This document shows, piece by piece, positions 62,152 through 64,000 of a stretch of 64,000 nucleotides of DNA (the first letter of the stretch is position 1; every line of letters begins with the position of its first letter). Source of the stretch: Polyangiaceae bacterium (GTDB lineage: Bacteria > Myxococcota_A > Polyangia > Polyangiales > Polyangiaceae); assembly GCA_041389725.1 (NCBI GenBank), contig JAWKRG010000002.1, positions 1,674,001-1,738,000 of the forward strand, written 5' to 3'. Below the pieces are notes generated by a model. The model was not told the origin of the DNA. It saw only the letters and a program-made list of their open reading frames with translations, and made no database searches. The position numbers and the translations under genes were made by a program.

Positions 62152-62954
62152 TGCACTCCACCGGGCAAGTGCGCCGCGTACGCCTCGCATAGCGCCTGCT
62201 TCACACAGAAACCGGTCGCGTCAGCAATCGGCTGGTTCTCGGCTTCCACGGTGAAGATGAAACAGCGGTCCCCGGGACTGCAGGCTCCGCCATCTTTGAC
62301 CTCGGGGTTTCGCGAGCAGATGTTGGCCGTCTTGGGGATGCACGCTCCATAGGGATGGAGCGGCGAGCGCCCCGTACAGACTTCTCCAACCGGACAGCCA
62401 CCGCATTGGCCGCCGCAATGGCGGGCACCGGCGGGCTGGGGGCACTCCGTCGGTGCGGGCAGCGGCTCGCCGGTCCACTTCCCGCGGTCGGCGTAGGCAA
62501 CGCGATCGCCTTGACCGTGGTTGGTCAAGAACACGCCGGCACTGAAGTGCACTTCGATCAGGGCGCTCGATGGCGTCATCGGCCGGTCGACCGCAAGAAG
62601 CAGTGTCCCGTCTGTCGGTTTGTAGGGCGCGTTGTTTGGATCTAGGTTCTCCGCACAAATCCCGTAGACACCGTCCTGTTTCGACGAAACACAAAAGCTG
62701 CACCCCGGCCGCCCCTCAGGGCACTCGGGCACATCGCAAGCTGCAAAGTCCGGCGTACCACATTCGGTCCATCCGGCATCCACTCCGCCAGTGCCCCCAC
62801 CTGAGCCACCTAGACCGCCGGTTCCACCCCCGCCGACGCCCCCCACCGCGGCATCCGCGCCACCAGCACCGGCGTTGCCACCACTCGACCCATCGCCACC
62901 CACGTTGCCACCGCAACCGGTGGCAATCATCAGCAGCAGGTACCAAGAACGCAT
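62142..62954 (-). CDS. Cys-rich lipoprotein, paralog of its neighbour
   Basis: The ATG at 62954 gives 270 residues. The signal MRSWYLLLMIATGCGG has Cys at about 14. A long Gly/Ala/Val/Ser spacer (about 17-60) follows, then Cys-containing blocks CDVPECPEGRPGC, CGGQCGGCPVGEVC and CTGRSPLHPYGAC. The last is nearly the same as in the downstream paralog. No enzyme motif is seen. It is 10 bp downstream of the partial gene and 10 bp overlapping the next, so the three genes form one transcription unit. Confidence 0.7.
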   Translation of the reverse strand: MRSWYLLLMIATGCGGNVGGDGSSGGNAGAGGADAAVGGVGGGGTGGLGGSGGGTGGVDAGWTECGTPDFAACDVPECPEGRPGCSFCVSSKQDGVYGICAENLDPNNAPYKPTDGTLLLAVDRPMTPSSALIEVHFSAGVFLTNHGQGDRVAYADRGKWTGEPLPAPTECPQPAGARHCGGQCGGCPVGEVCTGRSPLHPYGACIPKTANICSRNPEVKDGGACSPGDRCFIFTVEAENQPIADATGFCVKQALCEAYAAHLPGGVQCK

Positions 62955-62964
62955 GGTCACACCT

Positions 62965-64000
62965 TCAGTGGGAGGAGTTGTCCACGAAGCGGGTGAACTT
63001 CCGGGAGTAGGTGTTGCGCAGGGGGCTGCACAGCTCGGCAAGTCCGTCGGTGTTGCCCGCGTTCTGTAGTGCGAGGTAGAGGGCCGCTGCTGCAGTAACG
63101 TTGCCCGATTGCGGCCCGTCTCCGCGATACCAAACGAGGGAGAACGAGTTCGGCATCGGCACGATATCCGCCGCCCTCAGCTTGACCTGGCAGACCTTGT
63201 CTCCGGTCGCGTCGGCGCCGGTCAACGCTGCGCAGCGCTCGGTCACGGGCGCACAGGTCCAGTTTGACTCGGTGAGCAGCGCGGACTCGTACTGCTGAGC
63301 ACGAGGCAGCCCGAATCCTCTTGCGAGCGCTTCCGTTCTCGCAGACAACGCAATCCCCGCTGTCACGAAATTCTGGGAGCAGTTGATGTCATACTCGCAC
63401 GGCGGAATCTCGGTCACCGGTGCGGTGGCGCATTCCCCCACTGCGCTGTCCAACTGCCCCTCGGCCGCGCGCAGCCCGTCCTTCACGCCGTCCTTGACGT
63501 CGCCGTTCGGGCAGGCAACGAACGGTGAACTCGAGCAATCCCACGACTGGGCGTAGGGGCCTTTCGAGATGCGAAACGCAGGAAGACCGCCGATATTCAC
63601 GAGATCGTAGGCGGCATTCCCGGAGAAGCGAACGTCGCCAACGGCGGGCGAATCGAACTCGGCGTCGCCTTTGATGAAGAGGCCAAACCCTCCGCGTCCG
63701 GTGCCGCCGAGCGCCGTCACGTTGACCTGCCGCAGATAGCTCGTCAACACGCGCTCGTCGTAGCTGATGTCGAAGTCGGGGCAGAACAGGTCGTTGCAAA
63801 CCTCGCCCGAATAGTCGTCCAGTTTCCCAGCGATCGCTTTGAACAGGCTCTCCCACTTCACCTCGAGCTCGCATTCGCCGTGGATGCGCTGGTAGAGGCC
63901 CTGAATGCTGCGAGGTGTCACTCCGCCATTGCCGTAGTAGAGGGCGGCGCCAACGAAGTAGTTTCGCAGTCCACCCGGGTGCACGAACCCGGGCGACAGC
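62965..64000 (-). CDS. Exported or surface protein of unknown function (partial at the right edge)
   Basis: The open frame continues beyond the right edge: before the GTG at 63984 it still reads LSPGF, so the true start is probably outside. About 345 residues are visible. Several Cys residues occur (CNDLFCPDFDISYD, CEYDINC, CAPVTERC) along with a strand-rich sequence, consistent with a secreted disulfide-containing protein. No domain was recognised. It is co-directional with the two Cys-rich lipoproteins, with which it probably forms an operon and possibly a surface complex. Confidence 0.6.
   Translation of the reverse strand, partial: LSPGFVHPGGLRNYFVGAALYYGNGGVTPRSIQGLYQRIHGECELEVKWESLFKAIAGKLDDYSGEVCNDLFCPDFDISYDERVLTSYLRQVNVTALGGTGRGGFGLFIKGDAEFDSPAVGDVRFSGNAAYDLVNIGGLPAFRISKGPYAQSWDCSSSPFVACPNGDVKDGVKDGLRAAEGQLDSAVGECATAPVTEIPPCEYDINCSQNFVTAGIALSARTEALARGFGLPRAQQYESALLTESNWTCAPVTERCAALTGADATGDKVCQVKLRAADIVPMPNSFSLVWYRGDGPQSGNVTAAAALYLALQNAGNTDGLAELCSPLRNTYSRKFTRFVDNSSH

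Overview
The window is high-GC, densely coded DNA that looks like a myxobacterium, most likely of the Sorangium/Polyangium side of the Myxococcota. The evidence is five Hanks-type Ser/Thr kinases or kinase-like proteins plus one kinase fold fused to thiol oxidoreductases, FHA and PEGA proteins, many lipoproteins with Gly/Ala/Ser spacers, a protein with a C-terminal Cys, membrane helix and Arg-cluster tail of the MYXO-CTERM type, and a LexA-box-like site in the recA promoter that resembles the pattern remembered for Myxococcus. No rRNA, tRNA, CRISPR array, insertion sequence with transposase or phage gene was seen.

Layout. 1-8.6 kb: a truncated PilZ protein, a twin-FHA membrane protein, a TMTC-like membrane protein, an enoyl-CoA-reductase-like SDR, and a kinase followed by TPR/PEGA and LamG-like exported proteins. 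8.6-8.8 kb: a chain of six hairpins between exact 14-bp direct repeats. 8.9-14.6 kb: cysH, a pseudokinase, a DnaQ-type exonuclease coupled to a DsbA-like lipoprotein, and a MinD/FlhG-like ATPase fused to a J-like and a RodZ-like domain. 14.6-21.5 kb: a tightly overlapping forward operon (GT-C transferase, LysM protein, kinase, DUF58, BatA-like protein, lipoprotein). 21.6-26.4 kb: a reverse MacA/ATPase/permease/TolC efflux operon. 26.6-36.9 kb: a SurA-like chaperone, a polytopic kinase, a pseudokinase joined to two DsbA domains, surface proteins, a GNAT enzyme and a SprT-like protease.

37.2-49.5 kb: recA with a readable control region, a small c-type cytochrome lipoprotein, another kinase, a TPR protein, a beta-barrel protein, rseP-lpxC, a cyclic-nucleotide-binding-domain protein and ftsK. 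49.6-55.8 kb: a HEAT-like lipoprotein, a ribbon-helix-helix/polyproline/FHA fusion, an L,D-transpeptidase, a TerB-like protein and ubiB. 55.9-57.9 kb: the Fo part of ATP synthase (atpZ-like, subunit I, a, c) read leftward. 58-64 kb: a porin-like protein, an orphan antitoxin-like gene, a zinc-ribbon protein, an AbiEii-type toxin remnant cut by a 173-bp inverted-repeat element, and three co-directional Cys-rich exported proteins, the last running off the edge.

The main themes are phospho-signalling and cell-envelope biology. Several genes have a -10-like hexamer 5-9 nt before the start codon, which suggests leaderless transcripts. Starts were moved from the longest frame where Shine-Dalgarno sites, overlaps or signal peptides argued for it. 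All functional calls are by motif reading only.
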